Source of the DNA: Heterotrichella gracilis
Taxonomy: Eukaryota; Sar; Xanthophyceae; Tribonematales; Xanthonemataceae
NCBI GenBank assembly: GCA_032358255.1
Contig: JAULBX010023296.1
Coordinates: 124,001-188,000 of the forward strand
Length of the DNA: 64,000 bases
Direction of reading: 5' to 3'
The position numbers were made by a program, and so were the translations under genes. Each line of letters begins with the position of its first letter. Positions within the stretch are counted from its first letter, which is position 1. The notes beneath the pieces are model-generated. The model did no database searches, was not told where the DNA came from, and saw only the letters and a list, made by a program, of their open reading frames with translations. Positions 1-12,730 of this stretch are shown one piece after another.

Positions 1-3000
1 GATCCCCCGATGACCAGTATGCAGGAGGTGCCGCGCTGCGCCAGGGCCCGTATGCGGTGGATGAATGGCGTGATGGGCTCCTTGTCCTTGGACACCAGTG
101 CCTGGGGAGGTGAAGGTTCAGGATTTAGGGTTCAAGAGTCAGGGTTTACAGGATGAAGGGCGTGTTGGGCTCCTTAGACACCAGCGCCTGAAGAAGATTA
201 CGGTTAAGAAGTGAAGGGCATATGCGTTTACCCATGCGGGGATTGTGCATTGGTGTGCAAAGGAGAGGGGAAAGGGTGGGGTTATAGGGCACAGAGCAAG
301 CTATAGGAGATAGGTATAGGAGATATAGGGCACAGAGCAAGCTAGCCGGGCCTGCAGGGTTCACGCCACACACACGCACAGCAAGAACTGCCCCGCCTGC
401 CTACCTGCATGCGCGCATCGCGTATCATGAAGTTGGTTGCGCAGGTGTCCTCATCCAGCAGCAGCGTACTGGCACCCATCTCAAGCGCCTCCTGCAAGAC
501 AGATAGCAAAACTGTTAATTAAACAATCGCAGTAAAAGGGTTTTAATCACAGCATAGCATGCTAGAATGGCATGGAGCTGTGCCGCATGTATATCATCCT
601 TGTATTTAAATTACACCCCAACCGTATATATTCCAGGTCGGCTCCCGTGTGACTGTTCTTAACACCACATCTGATTGGCACGCGCCTGTACCTGTATGTT
701 AGCTGCCTGAGACGTGCTCCCACTGGCATCATCGGATGAGAAGCAGTTAGTGTTGCGCCCAAAGGGCAGGTTGGATATGAAGGGAGAGATGTCGACACCC
801 TCCACCCGCCTGCCATCCTCCGCACGGATCTTGACTGCGTCGGGGTCTGTGGCCACCAGCTCCCGACCATCACCAGGCACCTGTGGGATGCGTGAAATAC
901 ATGAATAAACCAATAAATAAAGAAGTAACCAAATACACATATAAATAAATTGACTCGATTTTAGTACATGAGTGTGCAGCCTTTCAGGCGCGTTGGGGAG
1001 TTGGTAAATACAGGGGCAATGTCTTGCATGTCCCCAACCATTGGGTGCGTGGGACCATGTCTCCAGCCTATCTCTGTGCGTCATACCACTGGCAGGGGTC
1101 ACACGATGCTTGGGATGCCCGACATGTCGATACTCGCATGGATCCTTTGGCATAAAATTAAGACAACAAGTATAATTAAAGTCCCCTACTTTGTTGTAAA
1201 CGCCAGCCTCGATGGCATTTAGGAGCGTGGTCTTTCCATGGAACCCGCCGCCCACAACCAGCGATATGCCCCGCCGGATGCCCATCCCCCTCACTGTCCC
1301 CCTGTGGGGCAAGGTGGCCTCCACCTCCAGTGCAAGGGGGGATTGGAAGGGAACTGCGGAAGTAGAGGGCATGGGTTCCTCTGATGCCCCGGACAACCTG
1401 CATACGCCACGAGAGTGCCGTTCAACCTGCATCTATTGGTGCTGGGTGCTGACCACGATGGATGATGGCGTGGAAGGAGTTGTACAGCCACAACAACCTC
1501 CAACCAGTAGTTTGAAGGGTCGGCAGCACATGGCTTATCGAGCCACCCAATAGGAATGTAGGTGTAGTTTGGCTTATTATCGACATCGATCGATTATAAA
1601 GTTGGCTGGGGATGAGGCATGGGATGGCAACTTGCAGTTCACATCCCATGGCTAAAATACGTTTTGCATGATGGAGAGCAATAACTACATGCATGCAAGC
1701 CCCTGTATGCAGTGGCACAGGCAGTACTATGCGATACCCACCTTGGCAGTATGGCCCCGTTGCCAACGAACGCCACTAAGCCCATCCCGGCCAGCGCATC
1801 CCTCAGCGCCTGGGTGTCCTCTACGCAGTCCACGTGGCGCTGCACAGCTGGCCCATCCAGAGAGGGGTAGTGAAACACCTCGGTGATGTACCTGCAGGAG
1901 GTATTTATATGTTGTTAATTTGAATATATTCCACATGCACCCGACACATTGCTTGTGGTACATGATGTCACACCATGTATCATTGATGTGTATCTGCAGG
2001 AGGTACCTTATTTGCAGTTGTTATCATGTACCTGTGTATGGGATTTTGTGTGTGTGACAGACTTATAGGGGCAATGGGACTGACAGGGGCAACTGAGCCT
2101 GTATCAGGAGGCAAATGCCCACCATTGATGCACCCACATGTGCAGCAGTTGCACGTGTTTGCATGTGCATGCATCACCGTTGCCATGCATTTGCCATGTG
2201 CGATCTGCAACAAAGTAGCAAGGCTTTCTTGCTGTTCGATTGTTGACGTTATTCATGAACCCTCACAAATCAGGCATCCCCGTTGGTCCTCAATCCCATC
2301 CCCACCTTGGAAGGTTGTCGACCAGGATATTCGCAGCCCACTGCCCCAGCAGGTTGCGTCCCCTGGCAGGCAGTGCAACCGTGAACCGAGCCTCCAGCCC
2401 CCCGCCATTGTGCAGCATCACTGAGGTCCTCTCAAGCACATGCTGGCCCGGGGTGTCCACAGTCATCTCGCCCCCCTTCTCCCCTTGCCAGCCACCTGCC
2501 TGCTGTCGCACATCGGCACCTGCATGCAAGACAATGATGATTCTTCCTCCTGTAGGACATTCTAGCGAGACCCCGGGATGCAATGAGATAGGGAGATCCA
2601 AGGATGAGCATGCTGAGTGTAGTGGGAGCCATATATGCAGGCACAGTACACTTACATGCGTGGCCCAAGGGGATGACATGAACAAGGACAAGGGACTTCA
2701 TCGTTACAGGAATGCACGATTTGGCAAGTTGGCGTGGGGTTCCTGCACCTGCTCTCGCCACCACGCCAGAAAATTGCCTGGTCAAGTAGTCGCACAGCGC
2801 CACTTTCCTGACCTTGTTTTGCCAGAGGTGTTGCGGGAACTGAGCAAACCAAGCCGGAACCTGCATTGGCACTCAAGCGTTAGGTGACCGCACTGATGCC
2901 ATTCACACATGCCACCACATGCACCCAGCCTCAGGAGCTGGAAGACTGAGATGGACATCAAAGTAACCAGAATGACAGTGCCTGTGTTGGCGTTACGCAC

Positions 3001-3468
3001 CAAAACCCTGCACCGAGAGGGCTGAGCATAGGGGTCAGCTTGCGCGTGATCCACTATCAAGCTGAACTCTTTGAAGTCCCACTGCCCCTCGATGTCCTTG
3101 TACGCTTTGTACCCCCTGCCATCGATGCGTGAGAGGATGCTTTTGAGGTCCTGAGAGCTCCCAGATCCCTTTGGGGTACTTATATGTGACAGCTCTATGT
3201 GCTCGTCCTCCTCATAGTCAGCCCTGTTGGAGCCCCCTGTAAGTGAAAAAAAGTTATGTATACCACGCCTTGAAGCAGTATCTAACGAATATTGAGGGCC
3301 TTGTACTCAGCAAGTCCAGGATCATGATTGACGCTCCGGTGGTATATGCATGCATATTGGCCAACCTGCACTAGCTCGCGAGTCATCCTGCTGCGGTCGC
3401 TTCCCTCGTCCAGAGCCATACAACTGCTTATAATACCAGCCACGACCGCCACCACCACCCCTGCTCAT
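1..3468 (-). CDS. ABC-class ATPase, PF09818 family (3' end missing)
   Basis: Predicted P-loop ATPase of the 'ABC class' family (PF09818); cellular role unknown. Exons on the minus strand: 3468-3366, 3236-3001, 2860-2749, 2519-2306, 1891-1742, 1397-1190, 880-692, 491-405 and 101-1, where the window cuts the gene. About 466 residues are present and all phases agree. The start gives a Gly/Arg-rich N-terminus (MSRGGGGGRGWYYKQLYG), as in plant and algal homologues. The family N-terminal region (DLKSILSRIDGRGYKAYKDI) follows. Walker A-like GGGFHGKTTLL lies in the 1397-1190 exon. The Walker B-like STLLLDEDTCATN lies in the 491-405 exon. The last intron holds a decayed copy of the final exon head (152-192). 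Family assignment is firm; function is not known. Confidence 0.9.
152..192 (-). repeat. Echo of the 101-1 exon head
   Basis: Read on the minus strand, this stretch repeats the acceptor and first codons of the downstream exon: ALVSKEPNTPFI against ALVSKDKEPITPFI. It sits inside the preceding intron and is bordered by telomere-like tttaggg/aaccct motifs at 117-150. It looks like a decayed local duplication, not a used exon. Confidence 0.75.
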
Positions 3469-4725
3469 CGCAAGCAACTTGCAGTTGCAGCTATGACAAG
3501 CCTCAAGTGCATGCAGCTTCCCCTCCTGTGCTACAACATGTGGGGTTGTGGGAAGTGTGTGGAGTTTGGCGCTGCAACAGCTTCAGTACCCTCCGTAGGC
3601 CGCAAGTTGCATCGAGTGCGGAGCAAGCTGTCTCCAAGGCAGGCAGTCTGATTGACAATTGTAATAATAGCCTGCCTGTACACCAGGTGGGAGCTTCTCC
3701 ACAGGTCTAGCAGCAAGGCGACGTTTTGGTTCAAAGGGTTTGGTACACTTGTTGTGTACAGGCTGCCTATTTCTTTGCCTTCAGGGGAGCTTTTGCAAGT
3801 ATGTTGTTCAGGTCCATGTTTTGCCTGCTGAAACCCTTGTATTAGGGTTTTCCAGGTGACACACCCTCAGGGCATGATGCTGACTTGCAGTCTGAAGGCG
3901 GGAATCCTGAACTGCACCACAAAGGAGTCGCCTCTTTCTGAACCAGCAAGTTTGGTTGGCAGGTTTATCATACCAATGTGTTACAGTAATCTCAGTAGCA
4001 AATGCCTGCCTGGCATTGCACGGGGCAGCACCAGCAGCAGCAGCCTGTGCATCAGATTTCACCCAGTAAGTATAAGTATATCAATGCTGTCCAATCCTTA
4101 AAAACATACGCGATGCACAACACACAATGGCAGTGGGCCACGAGCCGCAAGCCGCTGTAGACTGCTGATGACAGTTTATATATAAGTACGCTGACTCACT
4201 AGTTTGCAACAAAATACCTCAAGGGCGAATCCCATCCATTCCTGTGCAGTACCGCAGCAATTGGTCGGCCAAACCCCCATGTCCAGACCCACCCTACCCA
4301 CCCACCGCACATACCTCGTGCATTGCCACCACACAGCTCCCCATTAAAATTCACCGCCAACCCACCTAGCCCCAGAACCTTGAAAGCACACATATCCGAA
4401 CATAAATTAAGGCCTGTCAAGGTCTGCGCGGCGCAAGCTGTGCATGGGTGTCTGCTGCTGGAGCGCATGTGCCCCCACCCACCCTGACCCACCGACAATG
4501 CTCCTGACTCGATAATCACCAGAGTCAGGAGCATTCTCTCCTGACTCGATAATCACCAACTCCTCCACCATGGCCTTTGTGACTCCCCCACCTAGCCTTT
4601 CCAGAACACCGAGGCATTCCTTCATATAGTGGGGAGTGCGCCTTAACTGAGCGCTGGCTGAGCCCTGGCGATGCCCACCGGGAGGGGCCCACCTGATCCA
4701 CTGCCCAACATGGTACCATGCCTAT
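3469..4725. other. Intergenic, between two minus-strand genes
   Basis: Holds the upstream region of the PF09818 gene and the downstream region of the ABCA gene. No convincing coding signal. A 20-base direct repeat starts at 4501 and 4538, with an inverted partial copy between them. Confidence 0.6.
4501..4560. repeat. Direct repeat with inverted core
   Basis: The unit CTCCTGACTCGATAATCACC occurs at 4501 and again at 4538. Between them GAGTCAGGAG is the inverse of its first ten bases, so the stretch could fold as a hairpin. No function assigned. Confidence 0.8.
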
Positions 4726-7700
4726 CTAGCTGCCCCCCTCCGCCCCGATGCTCCTAGCAAACTTGATAAACACCTCCTCCAGGGTGGCGTTGGTGACCGC
4801 CCAGTCCAGGATCGTGACCCTGCTCTTGGCGGCCTCCATGGCGCCAAACACCCCTGCAAGGGTGACCTCCTGCTTGGGCAGCTCGTACTTCTGCTGGCCC
4901 GCCAGGGCGTAGGTGCGCACCGCACTGGGCGACATCTCGCGCACGATCCGCTCCGCCTCTGCCTCCTGCCCGGGGGGTGTCATGATGGTGAACACCTGTG
5001 CGGGGAGGGGAGAGGGAAGCGCGGTGAGCTTGAGGCTTGATGATGAGGTTTTGGAAAGGTCTTTCCATGGCCACCAGATGATGGCGACGAGGCAAATTTT
5101 GATCGTTTAATGAACCATCACGCCATGCCGTCACCATGCCACAGGATGCGCTCAAGGCTTCCTTCTTCCGATTACCAGCATTGACAGGGCTCCATGTTGC
5201 CAGATACGGATGCACAACAAGCAAACATGCCCAGCCAGCGCTCACGTCTAAGCCATTGCACAATTTACCACCACACTAAGCTGAAACCCACCAGGTAGCT
5301 CCCATATCTGGCAGTCAGCTCCTTTGGCCGCCCAATGCACACCAGCTGGCCCCCCACAAATATGCCCAGCCTGTCGCACAGCACCCCTGCTTCCTCCATG
5401 GAGTGTGTGGTGAGGATGATGCCCTTGTTGCGCTTGTTCATCTTCACAACGTCCCACAGGTTGCGGCGGGAGGCGGGGTCCAGGCCCTGTGGGGTGTACA
5501 AAGGGTTTGGCGTCAGCTGCTGAACCCTAAACCCTGAACCCTTGGGTTAATTGCGCACACAGCAGATAGGTGACTGCAGGGCAGGACTTCTGTTGACATG
5601 CGCTGGTTATTTCCTACCTGCCAGCCACTGTCACTAGAAAGCAGATCGTTAGAATCTGCTGCTTTATCACACACATGCTGTAATAATATCCATGACACAA
5701 TGCATGAGCTACAGTACAAAGCACACAGAGTCATGTTGCATCACCACCAGCGACAAAGAACGTGCAGTGTAGGCTCACCGTGCTTGGCTCATCCAGGTAC
5801 ACCACCTTGGGGCTGCCCATGAAAGCAACCGCCACCGACAGGCGCCGCTTCATGCCACCGCTGAAGGCGCCCACGCGCCGCGAGCGTACCCCCCCGTTCC
5901 ACAGGTTGACGTTCTTCAGAGCTGCTTCAACGGCAGACTTGAGCTCCTCGCCCTGCACAAGGGGTGGTGGTTGTAGATATTGTTACAAGAAAGGGTTCAT
6001 TCACCAATTATACTCGTTGCTGTAGACTATAAAACGCCAGGACACAAGTAACAATGGCCAATATATTACAGCCAGAAGACACAAGGTTTCCTCAAGTGCA
6101 ACGCCCCAAGACTCCTACTTAAGATAATATCCCGCCTACGTAAGATACCCCAATTAGCTTCCACAACACCAGTATGCTCATCCCTGCTACAAGCAAGTAG
6201 ATCAACACACCGCCACTGGCAAATTACCCTACCTTGAGGTTCTTCAGCCTGCCGTAGAAGTAGAGGTGCTCCGGCCCGGTGAGCAGCTCCCACAGCAGGT
6301 CGTGCTGGGGGCACACGCCCATGAGGGAGTAGATCTGGTTCATGTCCCCGGTGATGTCGTGGCCCTCAATCAGCGCCCGACCTGCACAGCACAGGATAGG
6401 AATTTGGTCAATTAGCCATCCTAGCCCGCAAGGAGACCTGTCTTGGTAAGAGTTCGAGGCATAAATCATAAAGCATCAAGGTGACAGCTTGTCATGCAGC
6501 ATGGTTCCGACAAGCTGAAAGCCTTTGAGAGTCATTACTGCAACCCCGACTGGCTGAGGCATGTTTACCGTACCCCCACGTGATAAACTCTGAGCACGGC
6601 AATCACAGGTCACAAATCCAACCTGTCTTTTTGCCTATCCCTACCTGCTGTTGGCTCCTGCAGCCCCACCATCATGCTGATGGCGGTGGTCTTGCCGGCA
6701 CCGTTGGGCCCCAGCAGGCCAAAGCACTCGCCGCGCTTGATGGCCAGCGACAGGTCACGCACGGCAACCTTGGTGGGGGCGCCGCCGATGGCTGGGTACA
6801 CCTGCACGGGAAAGCAACTGCTACATCTATATTTATGTTTATATTGGGTACACCTGCAGGCAGTGGCGATCCATTGGTGATGCGATGATGTGAGGCCATG
6901 CGGCACCAGGTCTGGGGCATGTGGGGTTGTCAGGTTACCATCACGCGGCTTTCAGAATAAAGCAGCAAGCACACCTGCCTAGCGGAGCCATGCATGTGCC
7001 ACAGTATAGTTAGTTAGTTACATGCATTCCAGCAATGCAGCCAGATTAGCAGTCAGACTTGCTCATGCGGCGCCACGCGGCTCTTTCCTGGCACAGCATA
7101 TTGACACATATCACCAAAATTCCAATCAGGGTTGCACCGTCGCCACACATCCACCCCACCCACCTTGCACAGCTCGTCCAGCAGGATGCTCTGGTCCGCC
7201 ATGGCGCCCGCGTCCCCACGCAGGGCCTCCACGCGCTGACGCTCCTCGTGCACATCAGCAGCCTCAACCATCACCACGCTGGTGCCCTGCAGACAGATCA
7301 GCCACAGTAAGAAAGGACTCCCCGCAGCCATCAACCAATCGCCTCGGCGCGCCCTCGAAAAGGCACACATTACAATGGTGCTAAACACCAAGCTGCCGTT
7401 CTGCGATGGGCATCACCATCGTCATCACCAGGCTGGCTACAGCAGCGTACAACGGAGCGCAGCCCAATACTTGCTTCAGCATAAAAGCTGATAGTGTAAT
7501 CAACCTATTATAAGACGAGGTTATCTCTACTGCATATGAGCCTGCATGCACGCACGCACGTCGTTTGAGGCGGCCTTGGCCTGCAGCGTCTTCTGCATGC
7601 TGGCCTTGCGGTAGCGCGGCAGGAAGAACAGCGGGTGGCGCCGCACCCCCACCCCCGTGGGCAGCACCTGCTCCAGGTACCAGGCCAGGGGCAGGGAGAT

Positions 7701-10700
7701 GGCCCACTCCAGGGCCAGGATGAGGAACACCACGTTCATGCCCTCGGAGAAGTTGGACCACTGCATGCCGCCCTTGTGCTGCAAGGGGGAGGGCAGGGGT
7801 GTGAGCGTGAGGGGTTTGACAGCAGCCATAGTAGCGTTTTGCAAATACTTTCAGTGTGGTTTGCATAGGCTGTAATGACCTAAGAAATTTCACATAATAT
7901 TACTTAAATGTTCCTCATGGAGTCTTTAGGAACCATTTAATGGGAACAGGAACCAAGTCTTGTTACACAGGATATAGATGCCATTGGACCCTTTTGAACT
8001 AATACATAGGGTTAAAGTGATGTGAATATAAAACGCAAGTGGGTCGCGTGGTCAGCGGGTGCGTACCTGGTAGGCGCCCTTGAACGCGTAGTTTGCAAAC
8101 TCCATGAGGCCGCGGTACAGCGCCAGGCCCGGCACCAGCTCCATCACCCACACCCAGGAGCGGTTGTTGGCCACAAAGGGCTCCAGCAGGATGTTACCGA
8201 TGAGGCCAGCCACCAGGATGTACAGGAAGGCGATGGCGAAGGCGGAGCGCGTGCCCCGGAAGAACGCCGAGTACAGGAAGGTGGTCGCGATCATGGCGTT
8301 GCCCCACAGGAAGTAGAACACGATTTGGAGCGACACCTGAGGGACGATGAAGATGCAGTGGAATAGGTGACACAAGCATTAAGGGGTAAGATTAAATTAA
8401 TAGGAGGAAGCAGGCAATCCAGAGAACAGGAGAAAGGTAGGTTGCAGGCAACCCAATGGCAATACGATTCATCATTGGTTCCTAGACCCTAGACACTGGA
8501 CCCAAAGCAGGCTGCAGTTTCACCCCCTAAGGTCAGTGCCCCACCTGGGTGAGTGTGAAGAATTTGAGGCCAATCCCCGCTCCAAATCCCATGAGCAGGG
8601 CCACGTAGGCCACGTACAGCAGCAGGTACCAGGCGTACATGATGGACCAGTAGGCCAGGTCGCTCAGGCCGTGCATCTTCATCATGATGCGCAGGCTGCA
8701 GGGGGAGGGGGGCGAGGGTTGAGCACGTCCCACACAGAGAGGTATAATGTTGACCACCAACAGTACATGGCGCACATGCTTCCCCTGTAACTTCTGCTGC
8801 AATCAACGCAGATTGCATGCAATGATCCTAAACCTACACCCTGGCGCCAAAACCCTAAACCCTACAGAAGGGTGTACAGGCGGTGCATGCACTCACTTCT
8901 TCTCCTTTTCGTACACCAGGTTGTATGTGATGATTGGCATGAGCAGCTGCAACAGCCAGCAGTAGAACATGGGGCCCAGCAGGGAGCTGAAGTCAAGCGT
9001 GAGGCGCGTGCCGCCCTTGGGGGTGGACTGGATCCCCAGCAGGGTGACGTTGTACTGCCTGCCACTCACAGCAGACAGGAAGGTGTTGAGAAAGGCGTTC
9101 ACGCCGAGGTTCTCGGCCTGCGGGGGTTTAGGTGTAGGTTAACTGCGTGTGGGGGTGGGCACAGGGTGTTATGACATGAGCATGCATGGGCGCTGCCAGC
9201 CAGTGGTGATGTGGCGCCAAATTTTATGATGCTGGAATTTTGACATGAAACATACAGCTTACATAAACGCTACAAAGTCTAGAGTGCAGACAGGCCAAAT
9301 GAAAATATATATACTTTACCCTCCATATACTTGTGGATATATCATAAAACAGTTTAGTGATATTACTGTGGACTACTGCGAAAGCATGCGTGCCCAGGGG
9401 TTAAGCACAAACAACCCCACAAACCATAAAACACACCTTGTTCATGCGCTGCGGCTTGGGCGGCGCCGAGTTGGGCCCATTCTGCTCCAGGATGTTGGTG
9501 TTGTTGTACCAGTTAGTCACGTTGAAGGTGTTCAGCCCAGAGTTGGCAAAATCCCAGGCAGTGGCAAAGCCGGGAGGCACGATGGTGGGGTTGTTTGCGC
9601 AGTTCGCCTGGCGCAACAGGACAAGCAGCGGTCGGCATGAGCGGGCCACATGCGGGTGTTTGGGGTTTAGGCAAACCCTAAACCCTAAACCGTGAAGGTA
9701 CAGCCTTGCCTGGCTGGACAGCCATGCGTCACAGATGTCATGTGCAGAAGGACTACCAGCAGCACTACAGCATGCATGTGCGCACCCCAGCTGAGGGCAG
9801 TACATGCCAGGCACCCGACCCACCTCCCAATAGCCGCAGTACAGTGCGTCGTTGATGGCGGACTCGCTGGGCTCGAACCCAGGGATGGCTTGCGCACACT
9901 CCAATGTCGGCAGGCTGCGGGCCACCGTGGCGCCTGCCAAGGTAATGTTTGAGCCGAGGGCCTGGAAGTAGGCGTTGAGCGTGGCGGTGCTGGTATCGGT
10001 GGTGCAGTTGGGCACAAGGTTGTACGGGCCCTGTGGCAGGGGATGGCACACAGGGGCATTAGTTAGTTGGTTACATGCTAATCTGGCTGTATTGCTGAAA
10101 TGCATGTGACCAACTAACTGACCCCACACAAGTTGCACTGGCAGTGGGGCTGTAGTGGCGCTGCAATGATGCCTGGCTGGGCAGAAGGCATGCGGCAGCC
10201 ATGCGCACCATGTGTGTAGCTGGGTTTAGGGTCATGAGTTAGGGTTTAGGGTACCATGCGCACCATTGTGTAGTTGCTGTTGCTGTCGTCGACAAAAAAG
10301 GAGTTTTCTAGGTAGTAGGACCAAGGAGCTACGGCAGAGGAACCCAGCACGTAGCCAAGGAGCGCAAGCGGCTGGAGGTAGATCGTTTGCTGCACAAACC
10401 AACGATGGTTAGGCTGTGCGATCAGTGCATGACGTTGGGGTAGTTGTTGATGGGATCCCAACAACAGTAAGACCCAAATAGCTATTGCATTGGGGTGAAG
10501 GTGCAGTATGCATTGAACCATGGATCAAGGGCCAAGTACCTGTTGCTGGGCCTCGGTCAAGTACCGCGAGATCTCAGAGCTGGGTACGTCAGTGAACGCC
10601 ATCGGCTCCTTGAACAAGTAGCCTGCCAGTTGTGACGCCACTTCTTTGTCGTCCCCGGTGTACAGCATCTGCGGGTTGAAGTAGGGCTGCGGGTCCTCTG

Positions 10701-11497
10701 TGCTGCGGTTGGGAAGCTGCGGGCACCACAGTAAGTTGTCAGCAGTCGGCAGAAAAACCCTAAAAAATCCCTAAAAAAGGAACCATCTGGGCCGGCCTGA
10801 CCCAGCAGGAGCTCACAGTGCTAGCTTAGCAAGCGGTATGAACACTGCCAGGATGACCGCTTGGCGAGCGCATGTGCGAGGCTGACTGACTGGTACACTG
10901 GGATGCATATGACTAGATGATGAAGTGCAGTGGAGTTGAGGAGGCGAGCAGGCCACCTGATCAACACGCATGGAGCAGTACTTGCCTGGACAAAGGCTGG
11001 CCAGACGGGAGGGCTGGCAATAGGGCAGAACGCAGCCTGCGTTGGTGTAGAGAACTCCAGCCCACATTGAGTCGTGTCATACTCTTTGCAATCGTAGGGA
11101 CAGGCTTGCGGTGAAGGGAGCAGCTGGATCACTGTGCCGTTGTCAAGCGTTTGCATGCACTGCAAACACTTGCACCCACACTTGCTGTTGCTGTCTGAGT
11201 TTATTGCTCCGTCAATGGCCTTCTGGAGCCCGAAGAGCAGGAGGCAAAAGAATATGGGGCAGAGCAGTATGCATGCGTTCATGCATTTCGAACGGGACTG
11301 CTGGATAGCGTTCTTCCTGAACAAGGCGTTGGCTTGGGTCCTGTATGTCGCCTGCAACACGGCGCAACCCAATGAGAGACTAGGGGCAGCGGCAGGGGGT
11401 GTACGGGGTACCTCGAGGAAGGATGCAATAGCTGTCATTACCATGTAGGGCATGTAGTGCGTGTTAGACTAGTCTTGCCACTCACCGAATCCGACAT
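4726..11497 (-). CDS. Half-size ABCA-family ABC transporter (ATH type)
   Basis: Membrane ABC transporter, probably moving lipid, with one membrane half and one nucleotide-binding domain, as in plant ATH-type ABCA proteins. Sixteen exons: 11497-11486, 11351-10986, 10716-10540, 10389-10255, 10030-9824, 9607-9437, 9117-8897, 8695-8545, 8336-8067, 7778-7560, 7286-7164, 6801-6645, 6381-6233, 5952-5779, 5486-5292 and 4995-4726; about 998 residues. The tiny first exon (MSDS) gives [18 protein letters not shown], the usual ABCA N-terminus. One helix follows near residues 30-50, then a long Cys-rich, Asn-rich non-cytosolic loop, then a helix cluster. Walker [10 protein letters not shown] is at about 715-723, signature FSGGMKRR at about 816, Walker [10 protein letters not shown] at about 836-844, and the H-loop His at about 872. 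The intron after 10986 starts with GC. The 10389-10255 exon could instead end at 10264. Confidence 0.93.
7006..7104 (+). repeat. Dispersed intronic repeat, copy A
   Basis: Lies in an ABCA intron (between 6801 and 7164). It contains TTAGTTACATGCATTCCAGC, then a core with CCAGATTAGCAGTCAG, then a GGCGCCACGC stretch ending in TTTCCTGGCA. It is nearly identical to 15954-16045. A DNA element or SINE-like origin is possible; no coding capacity. Confidence 0.8.
10059..10120 (-). repeat. Dispersed intronic repeat, short copy with inverted ends
   Basis: In an ABCA intron. The ends AGTTAGTTGGTTACAT (about 10060) and ATGTGACCAACTAACT (about 10103) are near-perfect inverted repeats. The core, read in reverse, matches the CAGCAAT..AGCCAGATTAGC core of the copies at 7006 and 15954. 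The form is that of a very short MITE-like element. Confidence 0.7.
10201..10270 (-). repeat. Echo of ABCA exon tail with telomere-type spacer
   Basis: The donor end of the 10389-10255 exon (CATGCGCACCAT on the plus strand) is repeated at 10200-10220, and GGGTTTAGGG-type motifs lie between the two copies. Confidence 0.65.
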
Positions 11498-12730
11498 GGT
11501 GCCCAGTCAACTGCACGGGCAGGCCGCAGCAGAGATGCGAAGGGTCACTGTGACCAGCAGGACGACATGTCAACAGTTTGGGTGGAGTTCAACTTGGTTG
11601 GTGACCCTACAGATGTGCCACTGCAGTGTGCCAAACCCTGGACAGGATAACGCAGCAAGTGCAGTTGTGCAGGCAGTAGACAACCCAATTGCAACGGTAG
11701 GCGAGGTTCAGCAACTTCAAAGTTGTGCTGGTGCAACCTTGCAGACTGCTTTTCAGCGGTGGACCTCCAGCAGTACAGTAGTAATTCCCTTTCAAGTGGC
11801 AGCGTTGTCAACAGCGCGTCAGGCGCGGGGCTATACAACCGCAACTCTGCTCATAGCGACCTTATGAACGCCCCCGTGGTTCGTTGTGGGGCGCTGGGCC
11901 TTCCTGGCCAAACGCAGTCTGGGAGATGAGCAAACCGGTTTTTTTCGTGCGAGGATTTTAGCAGGCATCGAGTACGCATGTGCACATGGGATCCATGTGG
12001 TCGTTTCAGCCAATGTCAGCCTCGCAAAACCACGGGGAAGGAATCATGTGACTTGCCAACTGTGCGCAGCTGTGGTTACGCAACCCAAATATGACAAAGG
12101 TGCTTTGCAAGCACCGGGCAAGTGCTGCAAAAGCTGGCCAAGTGCTGCAGGCTCTGAGCCCAGAACAGCCATGCTCTTTAGGCCACCAGCTGTTGAAGAG
12201 GTAGCAACATTCCAATCTTGCAGTGGGCCAACCAATCGTGGGCTGGGGTCTCTTACCACCTTGACACACTTGGAGCTGGAACATAGTTGGCGCAAGGAAC
12301 CGCAAGTGACTAGGCCACTTCAGCTAGACAAGAGTTTCTGGTGTTGTATGTGTGTGTATGTGCGTGTTGACGGCTCAAAAGCATCGCCTTGCTCGGACAT
12401 TCGTGGAGACATGTGCGTGGTCCTGAAATCGTCCTGAGAGGAACACTACGACCAGCAAATAGGTAGGAACCCACCCCAACCCGAACCCAGTACCCAAACC
12501 CAGTTACCGACGGAAACTTAGTAGTGGGAGTCGCTGTCAATGCCCAAGGCGAGCGCAGGTGTGAGCATACCCAAACTCACCACGCATGCATATGGCATTG
12601 CCCGCTGAGCTCCCACCGACCGAGGCCCGTATATATGGCAGAGGCCATGGGTGCCTCTGCAGCCACTAGTCAGTACTCTGTACTTACACAGCTTGGTTTG
12701 CGCAGCTCGCGCTTGGCAAAGCCCCCTACA
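11498..12730. promoter_or_regulatory. Shared upstream region of two divergent ABCA genes
   Basis: About 1.2 kb separates the two ABCA start codons, which face away from each other, so both promoters must lie here. A TATA-like GTATATATGG sits at 12629, about 100 bases before the plus-strand ATG. No convincing coding exon was found inside. Confidence 0.6.

Noticed and set aside
9860-9885. tRNA B-box-like GGGCTCGAACCCA
   Set aside because: It lies within an ABCA exon coding for IPGFEPSES and has no A-box or cloverleaf around it.
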